Below, one piece after another: positions 1-7,283 of a stretch of 11,996 nt of DNA (its first letter is position 1; each line of letters opens with the position of its first letter). Made by a program: the position numbers and the translations under genes. The stretch is from Candidatus Moraniibacteriota bacterium (GTDB lineage Bacteria; Patescibacteriota; Minisyncoccia; Moranbacterales; UBA2206): positions 1 through 11,996 of the forward strand of contig DPJH01000050.1 in the NCBI GenBank assembly GCA_003543115.1. Direction: 5' to 3'. The notes beneath the pieces are model-generated. The model did not search any database. It was not told where the DNA came from and saw only the letters and a program-made list of their open reading frames with translations.

Positions 1-1
1 A

Positions 2-55
2 GCGATAGCTGGTGGTATTCATTTTGATTATTCGAAATTCATTTGGAAGAAATAA
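2..55 (+). CDS. Possible C-terminal end of an upstream gene (partial)
   Basis: An open frame enters from the left edge and encodes about 17 residues ending in FIWKK before a TAA stop at 53-55. The other two forward frames close within the first 30 bases. The stretch is too short to assign a family, and a chance open frame is possible. It is reported only because no other feature explains the first 55 bases. Confidence 0.22.
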   Translation, partial: AIAGGIHFDYSKFIWKK

Positions 56-126
56 AAAACAAATATGAATAATAGGATGCTAATAAAGCAGGTTTTAAAG
101 GATTAAACCAAATAAAACAATGACAC

Positions 127-155
127 TTGCAATTTTTTTCAAGCGGAGTTAGAAT
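127..155 (+). promoter_or_regulatory. Candidate sigma70-type promoter for the antiporter gene
   Basis: TTGCAA (127-132) and TAGAAT (150-155) are separated by exactly 17 bases. This matches four of six -35 positions and five of six -10 positions of the consensus. Transcription would begin near 162 and leave a leader of about 50 bases to the ATG at 212. It is the best promoter-like pair in the 1-211 region, but AT-rich DNA produces such pairs by chance. Confidence 0.45.
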
Positions 156-211
156 AGGAAAGGTTTTTATAAAAAAGTATTAAAATATTTCAAGAAGCCG
201 ATCGACATAAA

Positions 212-2038
212 ATGCCAAAGGGCGTTTTTTTATTTGGTTTGAAAGGCTTTTTGCAGCATAAAAAAATGAATATTCTCAAAAAAGCGTCTCTAAACTATAC
301 CATTGCCATAGCTAGCATTGTGGCCATTCACATTTTTTCTTTGAGTTCTTTTTCTATCAATTCATTTTTTCAAAAAAATCCAGAACATGAATTATTGTCC
401 GTATTTTTTGTAATTTCTTTTCTTTTTGTCTTAAGTTTTGTGGTTTTTTATGTTTCGCATATCATAAAACTGCCTTCATTCGTGTTTGCCATTTTTTTCG
501 GAATTTCCGCCCATTCCATCTTGACTCCCATAACAGAAAGAGAAGGGATATTGGGAGTTATTGTCGGATTGGGAGCGACTTTGATCCTCTTCGGGGGAGG
601 AGTGGAGACGCCCTTTTCCAATTTTAAAAAGCTTATCTGGAAAATTTTCTCCCTTTCTTTTCCCGGACTCCTTATTACTGCTTTTGTCCTTTCCTGGACT
701 ATTTATGGCATTTCGTCTCTTTTGGGCCATCCGCTTTCTATAATAGCCTCGGTTCTTCTGGGAGCAGTTCTGGCTTCGACTGACCCGGCTGCCATCATAC
801 CCATTCTTAAAAATTTAAGGTTTAAAAATCGTTCTACTAAAGATATCGTAATTTCTGAAAGCGCCGTTACGGATGTCACAGGCACATTGCTTACGGTGGT
901 GTTTATTTCTATCATATTTTCCCAGACAAAGCTGGACTCGCTCAATCAATGGTATGCGCAGGTGTTTTCTTTGCAAAGCGGGCTGATCCTTTTCAAGCAA
1001 CTTTTCTTCGGGGCAATTTTCGGATTTATAGGATATGTCCTTCTGGAAGGGTTGATGAAATTCAAGAAAAGACATGAGCAGGAATTTGAAGCTGACTCGG
1101 CTTTTTTCCTCTTCGTTCCGATAGTGATTTTTACAATGGCTCTTTCTTTCGGCGGCAGCGGATATCTGGCTGCTTTTATCGGAGGATTGCTTTTCAGCCT
1201 CACAGAACGCTTATATCAAACGGAGCGTTTTTTCAATCATGTGATCGATGGTTTTCTCAAGCCAACCATATTCATTCTTTTGGGCTCCCTTATCGATCTG
1301 CACTCTCTGATGACATACGCACCGATCGGAATCATAGTCTCTTTCATTTTTATGCTTCTGATCCGGCCTTTAAGCGTTTTTATTTCGTTAACCCCGTTTC
1401 ATTTTTGGGGAAAAGAAAAAATCACATGGAAAGAAATGTTGTTCATATCATCCATCCGGGAAACAGGAGCTATTCCCGCAGTTTTGATGGTGACTATCGC
1501 AAGCCTAGGCATTCCTGGCATAGAAGGGCTGGTGGAAATCGGCATGTGGGTGATTTTGGCCACCCTTATAATAGAGCCGCTTCTTTTGCCTTATATCGCT
1601 AAATATCTTAAGATCGCTGAACCGATTTCTGATAAAAAAAGAGTAGATTTGAACGGAGCGCCAGTGGCAGTGCTGGTAACCAGAGGAAAATCTTTTGTGG
1701 AACGCCTTCAGGTTGTCAGCCAGTGGGTGACTTTTCATGGCGTCAGAAAAGTAGCGGTTCTTTTGTGTTTGGAAGATAAATATTCACCGGAACTGGAAGC
1801 GGAAACTAAAAGCTTGGCTCAGGAAGAATTTGAAAAAATAAATAAAAAACAGGCCGAAAAAGATCTTCCGGAGATAGAATTTTCCATCATAAGCCGCAAG
1901 GGATTTTTACATGAAAACATCGAAAGGATTTCCAGGGAAAATAAAAATGTCACAGTTATTTTTGCCGGCAAGCGAATGCTTGACTATCGCTTGAATGAAA
2001 TTAAGAATCTCTCAATCCCTTTTCATTTTATCGACTAG
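212..2038 (+). CDS. Cation/proton antiporter (CPA-type, NhaP-like) with C-terminal soluble domain
   Basis: This integral membrane protein (608 residues) probably exchanges Na+ or K+ for protons to control pH and ion balance. Hydrophobic helices fill residues ~25-470, about a dozen segments. The unwound-helix signature TDPAA lies at 190-194. The ion-binding helix reads E216-S-A-V-T220-D221, where CPA1 antiporters usually have an Asn-Asp pair, so Thr replaces Asn while the key Asp and the upstream Glu are kept. Residues ~485-608 form a soluble alpha/beta domain with charged helices, possibly Rossmann- or USP-like and regulatory. The ATG at 212 gives the longest frame. An in-frame ATG at 266 (residue 19) begins a more typical N terminus, MNILKK. 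Neither has a Shine-Dalgarno sequence. A terminator follows, so the gene is probably monocistronic and unrelated to the polysaccharide block. Family is confident; ion specificity is not. Confidence 0.88.
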   Translation: MPKGVFLFGLKGFLQHKKMNILKKASLNYTIAIASIVAIHIFSLSSFSINSFFQKNPEHELLSVFFVISFLFVLSFVVFYVSHIIKLPSFVFAIFFGISAHSILTPITEREGILGVIVGLGATLILFGGGVETPFSNFKKLIWKIFSLSFPGLLITAFVLSWTIYGISSLLGHPLSIIASVLLGAVLASTDPAAIIPILKNLRFKNRSTKDIVISESAVTDVTGTLLTVVFISIIFSQTKLDSLNQWYAQVFSLQSGLILFKQLFFGAIFGFIGYVLLEGLMKFKKRHEQEFEADSAFFLFVPIVIFTMALSFGGSGYLAAFIGGLLFSLTERLYQTERFFNHVIDGFLKPTIFILLGSLIDLHSLMTYAPIGIIVSFIFMLLIRPLSVFISLTPFHFWGKEKITWKEMLFISSIRETGAIPAVLMVTIASLGIPGIEGLVEIGMWVILATLIIEPLLLPYIAKYLKIAEPISDKKRVDLNGAPVAVLVTRGKSFVERLQVVSQWVTFHGVRKVAVLLCLEDKYSPELEAETKSLAQEEFEKINKKQAEKDLPEIEFSIISRKGFLHENIERISRENKNVTVIFAGKRMLDYRLNEIKNLSIPFHFID

Positions 2039-2077
2039 CGCGTAACGCTTGTCGTTTCGGGTCTATTAGATGATAGT

Positions 2078-2109
2078 AAAACACGGTTTTTGGCAAGATC
2101 GTGTTTTTT
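2078..2109 (+). terminator. Rho-independent terminator after the antiporter gene
   Basis: The arms AAAACACG (2078-2085) and CGTGTTTT (2100-2107) are perfectly complementary. Pairing can extend inward by five more pairs, two of them G-U, to a UGGC tetraloop at 2091-2094. Six T residues (2104-2109) end the structure. It starts 40 bases after the antiporter stop codon. The region from 2110 to 2331, which should contain the promoter of the downstream block, shows no pair of hexamers with good spacing that I would defend. Confidence 0.8.
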
Positions 2110-2322
2110 GTCTATTTTGGCTGATTTGAGATTGTGACGCCTTATATTAATAAAGCAACGGTGCAATAAAGAGTATTTGCATATTGTAATAAAAATTATA
2201 AGCTTAGTGACATTTTTTTATCTTTTTAATAATCTGCAATGAGACTATGAATCAGTTCGGTTGTAGAATGGGCACTTAATTTCTAAATTATAAAGAGTCG
2301 GTGGGTGATGCTTGCCGGCCAG

Positions 2323-2328
2323 TATAAT
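2323..2328 (+). promoter_or_regulatory. TATAAT hexamer immediately upstream of the dehydrogenase start
   Basis: A perfect TATAAT lies three bases before the ATG at 2332, but no recognisable -35 element sits 16-18 bases upstream. If used as a -10 box it would start transcription at or just inside the ATG, giving a leaderless message or initiation farther downstream. It may equally be chance in AT-rich DNA. Confidence 0.22.
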
Positions 2329-2331
2329 TAT

Positions 2332-3204
2332 ATGAAAAATATAGCAATCATCGGAAGCGGGATTGTTGGGCGGGCGACTGGAGTAGGATTTTTATCAAAA
2401 GGGCATAGGGTTGTTTTTTATGATGTGCAAAAGAAAGTCATAAAGAAGCTTATTGATGAGGGATATGAAGCGCATCACATCAATGATTTGGAAGCTAGCA
2501 AAAGCAATATTTTTTTCTTTGTGGTGTCCACTCCGACTGAAAAAAATAAAATTAATTTGAAGCACATCAAGAGTGCAACTAAGACTTTGGGAAAAAAATT
2601 GAAAAATAAAAAAGATTATTTTGTTGTTGTTGTGAGAAGCACGGTGCTGCCGAATACAACTGAAAAGTTACTGCTGCCCATCATAGAAAAAGAATCAGGA
2701 AAAAAGGCCGGTCTTGATTTTGGCGTGGCGATGAATCCGGAATATCTGCGAGAAGCGTATGCAGAGAGAGATTTTAAAAATCCCTGGCTTATTACCATAG
2801 GCTCCCTTGATCAGCAGACCAGAGATTTTATGGCAGACATTTATAGTGATTTTAACGCTCCGATTCATCATGTGTCCATATTGGAGGCAGAAACTCAAAA
2901 ATATATCCACAATCTGTATAATGCTACAAAAATAGCCTTTTTCAATGAGATGCGTTTAGTTAGCCACTATATCGGACTTAAGCCCGAAAAAGTTTTTGAT
3001 ATTACCGCAGAAAGTGCAGAGGCTTTTTGGAATAAAAAATACGGGCTGCTTGACAGAGGTCCTTTCGGCGGTGTGTGTTTGCCGAAAGATACGCAGGCAT
3101 TTCTGGCATGGGCGCGGAAAAATAAAATAAAGATGGGAGTTTTGGAAGGCGTAATTTTTTCTAATGAAAAATTTAAGCATTTTTGGCGCAAGAATAATAA
3201 ATAG
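2332..3204 (+). CDS. Nucleotide-sugar dehydrogenase (UDP-Glc/GDP-Man family), lacking C-terminal domain
   Basis: The family oxidises a sugar nucleotide at C6 to the uronic acid in two NAD+-dependent steps. The N-terminal Rossmann domain has GSGIVG at residues 8-13, and RSTVLPNTTE follows the second half of the fold. NPEYLRE begins at N135. The helix carrying K190 and N194 (AETQKYIHN) and the catalytic cysteine C249 (FGGVCLPKD) are all present, so the catalytic set is intact. The protein stops about 40 residues after C249, at 290 residues against roughly 400-450 usual. The whole C-terminal UDPG_MGDP_dh_C domain, which helps bind the nucleotide sugar, is missing. Only 35 bases separate it from the next gene, so no frameshifted remnant exists. 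I chose the ATG at 2332 because it places the GxGxxG at the usual position; an in-frame ATG at 2305 adds nine poor residues. The synthase gene downstream suggests it supplies GDP-mannuronate or UDP-glucuronate; which one is undetermined. Confidence 0.88.
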   Translation: MKNIAIIGSGIVGRATGVGFLSKGHRVVFYDVQKKVIKKLIDEGYEAHHINDLEASKSNIFFFVVSTPTEKNKINLKHIKSATKTLGKKLKNKKDYFVVVVRSTVLPNTTEKLLLPIIEKESGKKAGLDFGVAMNPEYLREAYAERDFKNPWLITIGSLDQQTRDFMADIYSDFNAPIHHVSILEAETQKYIHNLYNATKIAFFNEMRLVSHYIGLKPEKVFDITAESAEAFWNKKYGLLDRGPFGGVCLPKDTQAFLAWARKNKIKMGVLEGVIFSNEKFKHFWRKNNK

Positions 3205-3239
3205 AAGTATGCATTCTGCGTTTTTAAATCAATAATTTT

Positions 3240-5969
3240 ATGATAGTGAATTTAGAGCAGCTGAATAATGTTGCGGGTATGTTCGCAGGGTATATTCCTC
3301 TGGGCATTATTGGCGTATGGCGATGGTTGGTATGGTGCTTTAAGAAGGTGATTTCCTTTTTTTATAGAAATCCAAAAGAAAAATATTCAGCAACAGTGTC
3401 GGTGATTACACCAGTCTATAATGAGGATCCTGAAATGTTTCTCATGGCTCTTTTGTCTTGGAAAAATAATAATCCTCGAGAAATTATTGCGGTTATTGAT
3501 TATACGGACAAAAAATGCATAGAGGTGTTTGAAAGATTTTGCCAAACTTTTCCCAAAGGGAGAATTATCATAACGCAAAAACCAGGCAAAAGAGCGGCCT
3601 TGGCTGACGGCATAAAAATTGCAAAAGGCCAGATAGTCGCTTTGGCGGATAGCGACACTGTTTGGACGGAAAATTTTTTGTCAAAAGTTTTGGGCCCGTT
3701 TTCTGACGGACGCGTGGGAGGCGTTGCGCCAAGACAAGATGTGATGGAAGCGGACACTTTGGCAAAAAAAATTTTTAGAATCCATATATTTAATCGCTAT
3801 GGCAACGATCTGATTTTTCAAGCAGCTTTTGGAGATGCGCTCAGTTGCATTTCCGGGCGTACGGGAATTTATCGGCGCAAAGCGATCAAGGGGCTTACGG
3901 ATGAATTGGAGAACGAAATTTTCTTCGGAAAAAGATGCATCAGCGGCGATGATAAGCGCCTGACAAATCTCATACAAAGAGATGGATGGAAAGTGAAATA
4001 CGTCAGAAACGCTTTAGTATACACTCCGGGATTTCCTGATATGAAAACATATCTGAAGCAGCAGATTCGTTGGACCAGGAACAGCTGGCGTTCCGATTTG
4101 TCTTCTGTTTTGAAAAAATGGTTATGGAAAAACCCTTTCTTGGCCTTTCACGTAGTAGACAGATTTTTTCAGCCGTTTACCTTGCTGCTGGGTCCTATTT
4201 TTTTGATCATTGCAATTTATAAGGGAGATTGGCTCTTTATTGGAATATTGTTGGCATGGTGGCTTGTAAGCCGGTCAATTAAAATTATGGGACACCTGAA
4301 AAAGCATCCAGTGGATTTTTTGCTCATGCCTGCCCATATCGCGTATACCTATATTATCGCTGTAATCAAGATATATACCTTGGTCACGGTGAGCGAGCAG
4401 TCATGGATTACCCGCTGGGATAAAAGCAGGCTCAATAGGATGAACCTGTATAAGAAATGGACTGCCTACGGAGCAACGGCTTCTATAATTTTTATGCTGT
4501 TTGGTGCAAGCTTCTATGCCAATATTTATCTTACAGGCGCTAAATCTTTGTATGAAAAAAATAAACTGGCGGAGCAAAAAAGAATAGAAAAATTATATAG
4601 ATATGAAGATAATAGCATTGTTCTGGGGCTTGCTAATGGGCAACAGGCGGCAGAATTGGCAGTTCTTGAAGAAAAACTGCGGAAAAATCCGGTTGCCTAT
4701 TATCAAGTTAAATTTTTTGAGAGTGCAAATAGCATAAGAAGAAGATTTCTATTGGAAAATACCGTGCCTATATACGGAAAAAATGAAAAAGAAATAAAAA
4801 CAGGAGAATTTTTGAGAACAGGAGAAATTGTGTCTATATATGTTTCTAATCTGCAAAAGACAAATATCGATTATTATAAAAATACAGGTCGAAACAATTT
4901 TTTTGTAACAACCGACATTGATGAAAATGCTTTGCGCATAAGAGGAATAAATAGCTTTGTGACCATTCCTGAATTGGCAAGGCGTCTTCGCAGCAAGAAT
5001 CTTTTGGAAGAAATTGATGCTAATAATAAAGAATGGATTCTGCGAAAAAATTTATATATAGATGACGGAGTGACTTTGATTATTGACGGCAATGATGTGA
5101 GATGGCTCAAGCTTTATAGCGGAGATGATAAATTCGCGTGGATCAAATCTGAAAACGGAAACATATTGATTAAAAATTCCAAAATCACATCTTGGGATGA
5201 GAAAAGAAAGGATTTCGATAAAAATTATGACAATGGCAGAAGCTATGTTCTTCAAAAATCCAATGGACGCATGGATATTTCAAACAGCGAATTGGCGTAT
5301 TTGGGGTATTTTGGATCGCCTCATCGCGGAAGCCCTTTCGGAGGCCCATATGGAGTGGCATGGAAAATCCAAAGCGGATATTTCGGAAAAGAATTGTTGA
5401 CAGGATCCATAACCAATAGCAATATCCATCATAATCTTTTTGGAATATATACTTATGGAGTAACGGGCTTGAATATTTCACAGAATGTGGTTTATGAAAA
5501 TATTGAATATGGCATCGATCCTCATGATGATTCCAACCATCTGGTTATTGCAGACAATGTCGTTTATAATAATGGCAATCACGGCATTATCATGTCAAAG
5601 AGATGTGTTGCCAACGTGATTAAGGGGAATCATTCTTATGGAAACAGGCTGCATGGCATCATGCTGGATCGGGATTCCAATAATAATTTGGTAGAGAACA
5701 ACTATACTTCAGGCAATGTCAATGGAATAGCTCTCTTTCATTCATCGGAAAATATCATAAGAAACAATCAGTTTATTGAAAATCGAATCGGCATTCGAGC
5801 AAATAATTTTTCAGCTAGGAATTATTTCGTTTCCAATGCGATTGAAAAAAATGAGAAGGGCATGTACCTATATGATGATGCGGATAAAAACATAATCATA
5901 GAAAATGATTTTTCCGGCAATAAGATAAATGTTCATTTTAAGAACAGATCTCCAAATTATTATAATTAA
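3240..5969 (+). CDS. Fused processive GT2 polyuronate synthase and AlgG-like beta-helix C5-epimerase
   Basis: This 909-residue protein joins two enzymes that are separate in known alginate systems. Residues ~14-36 are a membrane helix, and ~50-290 are a hyaluronan/cellulose-synthase-like GT2 domain. The synthase signatures are VYNE near the start, DSD at 137-139, GDD at 236-238 and QQIRW at 274-278. Helices follow at ~309-355 and ~360-385, then a WITR motif (389-392) resembling WGTR of hyaluronan synthases, then a last helix at ~409-431. After a linker, residues ~600-905 form a right-handed beta-helix with many N/G-rich turns. It carries DPHD (760-763), HGII, and R788 exactly 26 residues after H762. 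From family knowledge, AlgG epimerases use the DPHD His as base and an Arg 26 residues later, so the epimerase call is strong. The last helix would place this domain outside the cell. The start at 3240 has no Shine-Dalgarno motif. The polymer identity is inferred. Confidence 0.9.
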   Translation: MIVNLEQLNNVAGMFAGYIPLGIIGVWRWLVWCFKKVISFFYRNPKEKYSATVSVITPVYNEDPEMFLMALLSWKNNNPREIIAVIDYTDKKCIEVFERFCQTFPKGRIIITQKPGKRAALADGIKIAKGQIVALADSDTVWTENFLSKVLGPFSDGRVGGVAPRQDVMEADTLAKKIFRIHIFNRYGNDLIFQAAFGDALSCISGRTGIYRRKAIKGLTDELENEIFFGKRCISGDDKRLTNLIQRDGWKVKYVRNALVYTPGFPDMKTYLKQQIRWTRNSWRSDLSSVLKKWLWKNPFLAFHVVDRFFQPFTLLLGPIFLIIAIYKGDWLFIGILLAWWLVSRSIKIMGHLKKHPVDFLLMPAHIAYTYIIAVIKIYTLVTVSEQSWITRWDKSRLNRMNLYKKWTAYGATASIIFMLFGASFYANIYLTGAKSLYEKNKLAEQKRIEKLYRYEDNSIVLGLANGQQAAELAVLEEKLRKNPVAYYQVKFFESANSIRRRFLLENTVPIYGKNEKEIKTGEFLRTGEIVSIYVSNLQKTNIDYYKNTGRNNFFVTTDIDENALRIRGINSFVTIPELARRLRSKNLLEEIDANNKEWILRKNLYIDDGVTLIIDGNDVRWLKLYSGDDKFAWIKSENGNILIKNSKITSWDEKRKDFDKNYDNGRSYVLQKSNGRMDISNSELAYLGYFGSPHRGSPFGGPYGVAWKIQSGYFGKELLTGSITNSNIHHNLFGIYTYGVTGLNISQNVVYENIEYGIDPHDDSNHLVIADNVVYNNGNHGIIMSKRCVANVIKGNHSYGNRLHGIMLDRDSNNNLVENNYTSGNVNGIALFHSSENIIRNNQFIENRIGIRANNFSARNYFVSNAIEKNEKGMYLYDDADKNIIIENDFSGNKINVHFKNRSPNYYN

Positions 5970-5995
5970 CGGGATAAATTGCAATGCTTAATTCA

Positions 5996-6001
5996 TATAA
6001 T
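5996..6001 (+). promoter_or_regulatory. TATAAT hexamer in the gap before the second beta-helix gene
   Basis: A perfect TATAAT ends nine bases before the ATG at 6011, inside the 41-base gap. Used as a -10 box it would give a nearly leaderless message. There is no good -35 at 16-18 bases, so readthrough from the fusion gene is the simpler source of expression. Low confidence. Confidence 0.2.
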
Positions 6002-6010
6002 AACGCGTAA

Positions 6011-7162
6011 ATGAAAAAATATTATTACATCATTATGATCCTTATCGTTTTGCTGGCAGCATTAACCGGTGTTTTGATCATGAAATATGGACTTGGTAAA
6101 AATATCAATGTGTATGAGGATGTTGTAAGGGAAGACATGCGGGAAATGAAAATAAGCGGCACGACCTATTATGTTTCTCCGAGTGGCGATGATCTGAAAG
6201 ATGGCCTAAGTGAAAAAACACCTTTTGTGACGATTCAGAAGGCAGTTGATCTTTTGATGCCGGGAGATGGGTTGGTTCTCATGGACGGAAAATACGAGCA
6301 GGATTTTGTAACCGTAAGAAATGGGACGGAAGAAAAGGAGATTTTCATCACCGGTTCAAAGAAAGCCATTGTGCATGGAAGCGGGAAAAAAGCCCGCATC
6401 ATAGAGATTAATCACGATTCCGTAATCTTGAGCGGTTTTACGGTCGATGGATTGGCGGGTGATGCAAAAGAACGAAAAAATTATCGGGATAAATTGATTT
6501 ATATCGAAGGAAAAGAAGCGTCAAGCGGAGTGGAAGGAGTGGCTGTTATAAACATGCATCTTAAGAATGCCGGGGGAGAATGTTTGCGGATCAAATATTT
6601 TTCCCAGAAAAATGAAATAGCGAGAAATAGAATTACAGGTTGCGGCGCTTATGACTTTATATTTGATGGAGGGGGAAAAAATGGCGAAGGTGTTTATATC
6701 GGTACTGCTCCTGAGCAAGTCAAAGAAGATAAGAATATTACGCGGGATGTTGATAAGTCCGATTATAATTGGGTGCATGATAATTTTATCGATACGCAAG
6801 GCAATGAATGTGTGGATATCAAAGAAGGGTCTTCTTTCAATAAGATAGAAAATAATGTTTGTACCGGACAGAAAGATAAGGATTCGGCCGGACTGGACAG
6901 TCGGGGAAACAACAATATTTTCCGCAGCAATGAAGTGTTCGGATGCGTGGGTGCCGGAATCCGTTTAGGCGGAGACAAGGAAAGCGATGGCATAAACAAT
7001 GATGTCATAGAAAATAACTTGCACAGAAACAATGCGGGGGGGATAAAAATTCAGAGCAAGCCGCAAGGGAAAATTTGCGGCAATATCATTTCAAGCAATA
7101 AAAAAGGAGATTTGGTGGGAGAATATGGAGAGGATATGAAAAATGAAAAAAAGTGTGACTGA
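6011..7162 (+). CDS. Membrane-anchored right-handed beta-helix protein, probable polyuronate lyase-like enzyme
   Basis: Residues ~5-25 form a hydrophobic anchor after MKKYYY, with no clear cleavage site, so the 383-residue protein is likely tethered and faces outside. Its fold begins with the DUF1565/PL9-type cap: YYVSPSG (53-59), then PF-TIQKA, then PGDGLVLMDGKY. This module is shared by PL6 and PL9 polysaccharide lyases. Beta-helix turns rich in N and G continue to about 370. Two stacked turns read IKEGSS with K271 and DSRGNNN with R298, followed by GAGIRLGG. In PL6 lyases a Lys (KS motif) and an Arg one turn later (RHG motif) are the catalytic pair, so K271 and R298 are candidate catalytic residues. 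PL9 enzymes also use a Lys base. It follows the synthase-epimerase gene by 41 bases, consistent with a polymer-cleaving or editing role like AlgL's. A structural or sugar-binding beta-helix without activity cannot be excluded. Confidence 0.8.
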   Translation: MKKYYYIIMILIVLLAALTGVLIMKYGLGKNINVYEDVVREDMREMKISGTTYYVSPSGDDLKDGLSEKTPFVTIQKAVDLLMPGDGLVLMDGKYEQDFVTVRNGTEEKEIFITGSKKAIVHGSGKKARIIEINHDSVILSGFTVDGLAGDAKERKNYRDKLIYIEGKEASSGVEGVAVINMHLKNAGGECLRIKYFSQKNEIARNRITGCGAYDFIFDGGGKNGEGVYIGTAPEQVKEDKNITRDVDKSDYNWVHDNFIDTQGNECVDIKEGSSFNKIENNVCTGQKDKDSAGLDSRGNNNIFRSNEVFGCVGAGIRLGGDKESDGINNDVIENNLHRNNAGGIKIQSKPQGKICGNIISSNKKGDLVGEYGEDMKNEKKCD

Positions 7163-7205
7163 TGTAAAAAATTTATAATCAGATGATTTTTTTTAATATA
7201 TTTTC

Positions 7206-7227
7206 TAAACACATTTTGCAATGTTTA
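7206..7227 (+). repeat. Small imperfect hairpin between the beta-helix and DM13 genes
   Basis: TAAAC plus ATT (7206-7215, with a two-base AC bulge) can pair with AATGTTTA (7220-7227) across a TTGC loop. No T-run follows, so it is not a normal terminator. It is the only structure I see in the 121-base gap, apart from a TATACT at 7272-7277 whose end lies six bases before the DM13 start codon. Confidence 0.22.
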
Positions 7228-7283
7228 TAAGTTGGTATTTGTAATATAAGAGCAAGATAAATTAAGCCATTTATACTAAGCAT

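Noticed and set aside
3202..3239. Frameshifted or stop-interrupted C-terminal domain of the dehydrogenase
   Set aside because: Only 35 bases separate the stop from the next start, and the downstream frame reads as synthase N terminus, so no domain remnant can be hidden there.
3240..4540. Hyaluronan or cellulose synthase as specific identity of the GT2 half
   Set aside because: The shared motifs identify a processive synthase but do not fix the sugar; the fused epimerase-like domain argues for a polyuronate, so a specific name was withheld.
5040..5960. NosD-type copper-maturation protein as identity of the C-terminal beta-helix
   Set aside because: NosD-like helices share the repeat pattern, but the DPHD motif with Arg at +26 and the HGII/LDRDS pattern fit AlgG-type epimerases, and no nitrous oxide reductase genes are present.
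7160..7162. TGA recoded to Gly or Trp
   Set aside because: TGA sits at natural gene ends here and at 11057-11059, where it overlaps the next start, while Trp uses TGG; recoding is not supported.
7166..7194. Terminator after the second beta-helix gene
   Set aside because: Only A-T pairs (AAAAAAT with ATTTTTT) around a 13-base loop can form; without G-C pairs the stem is too weak to call.
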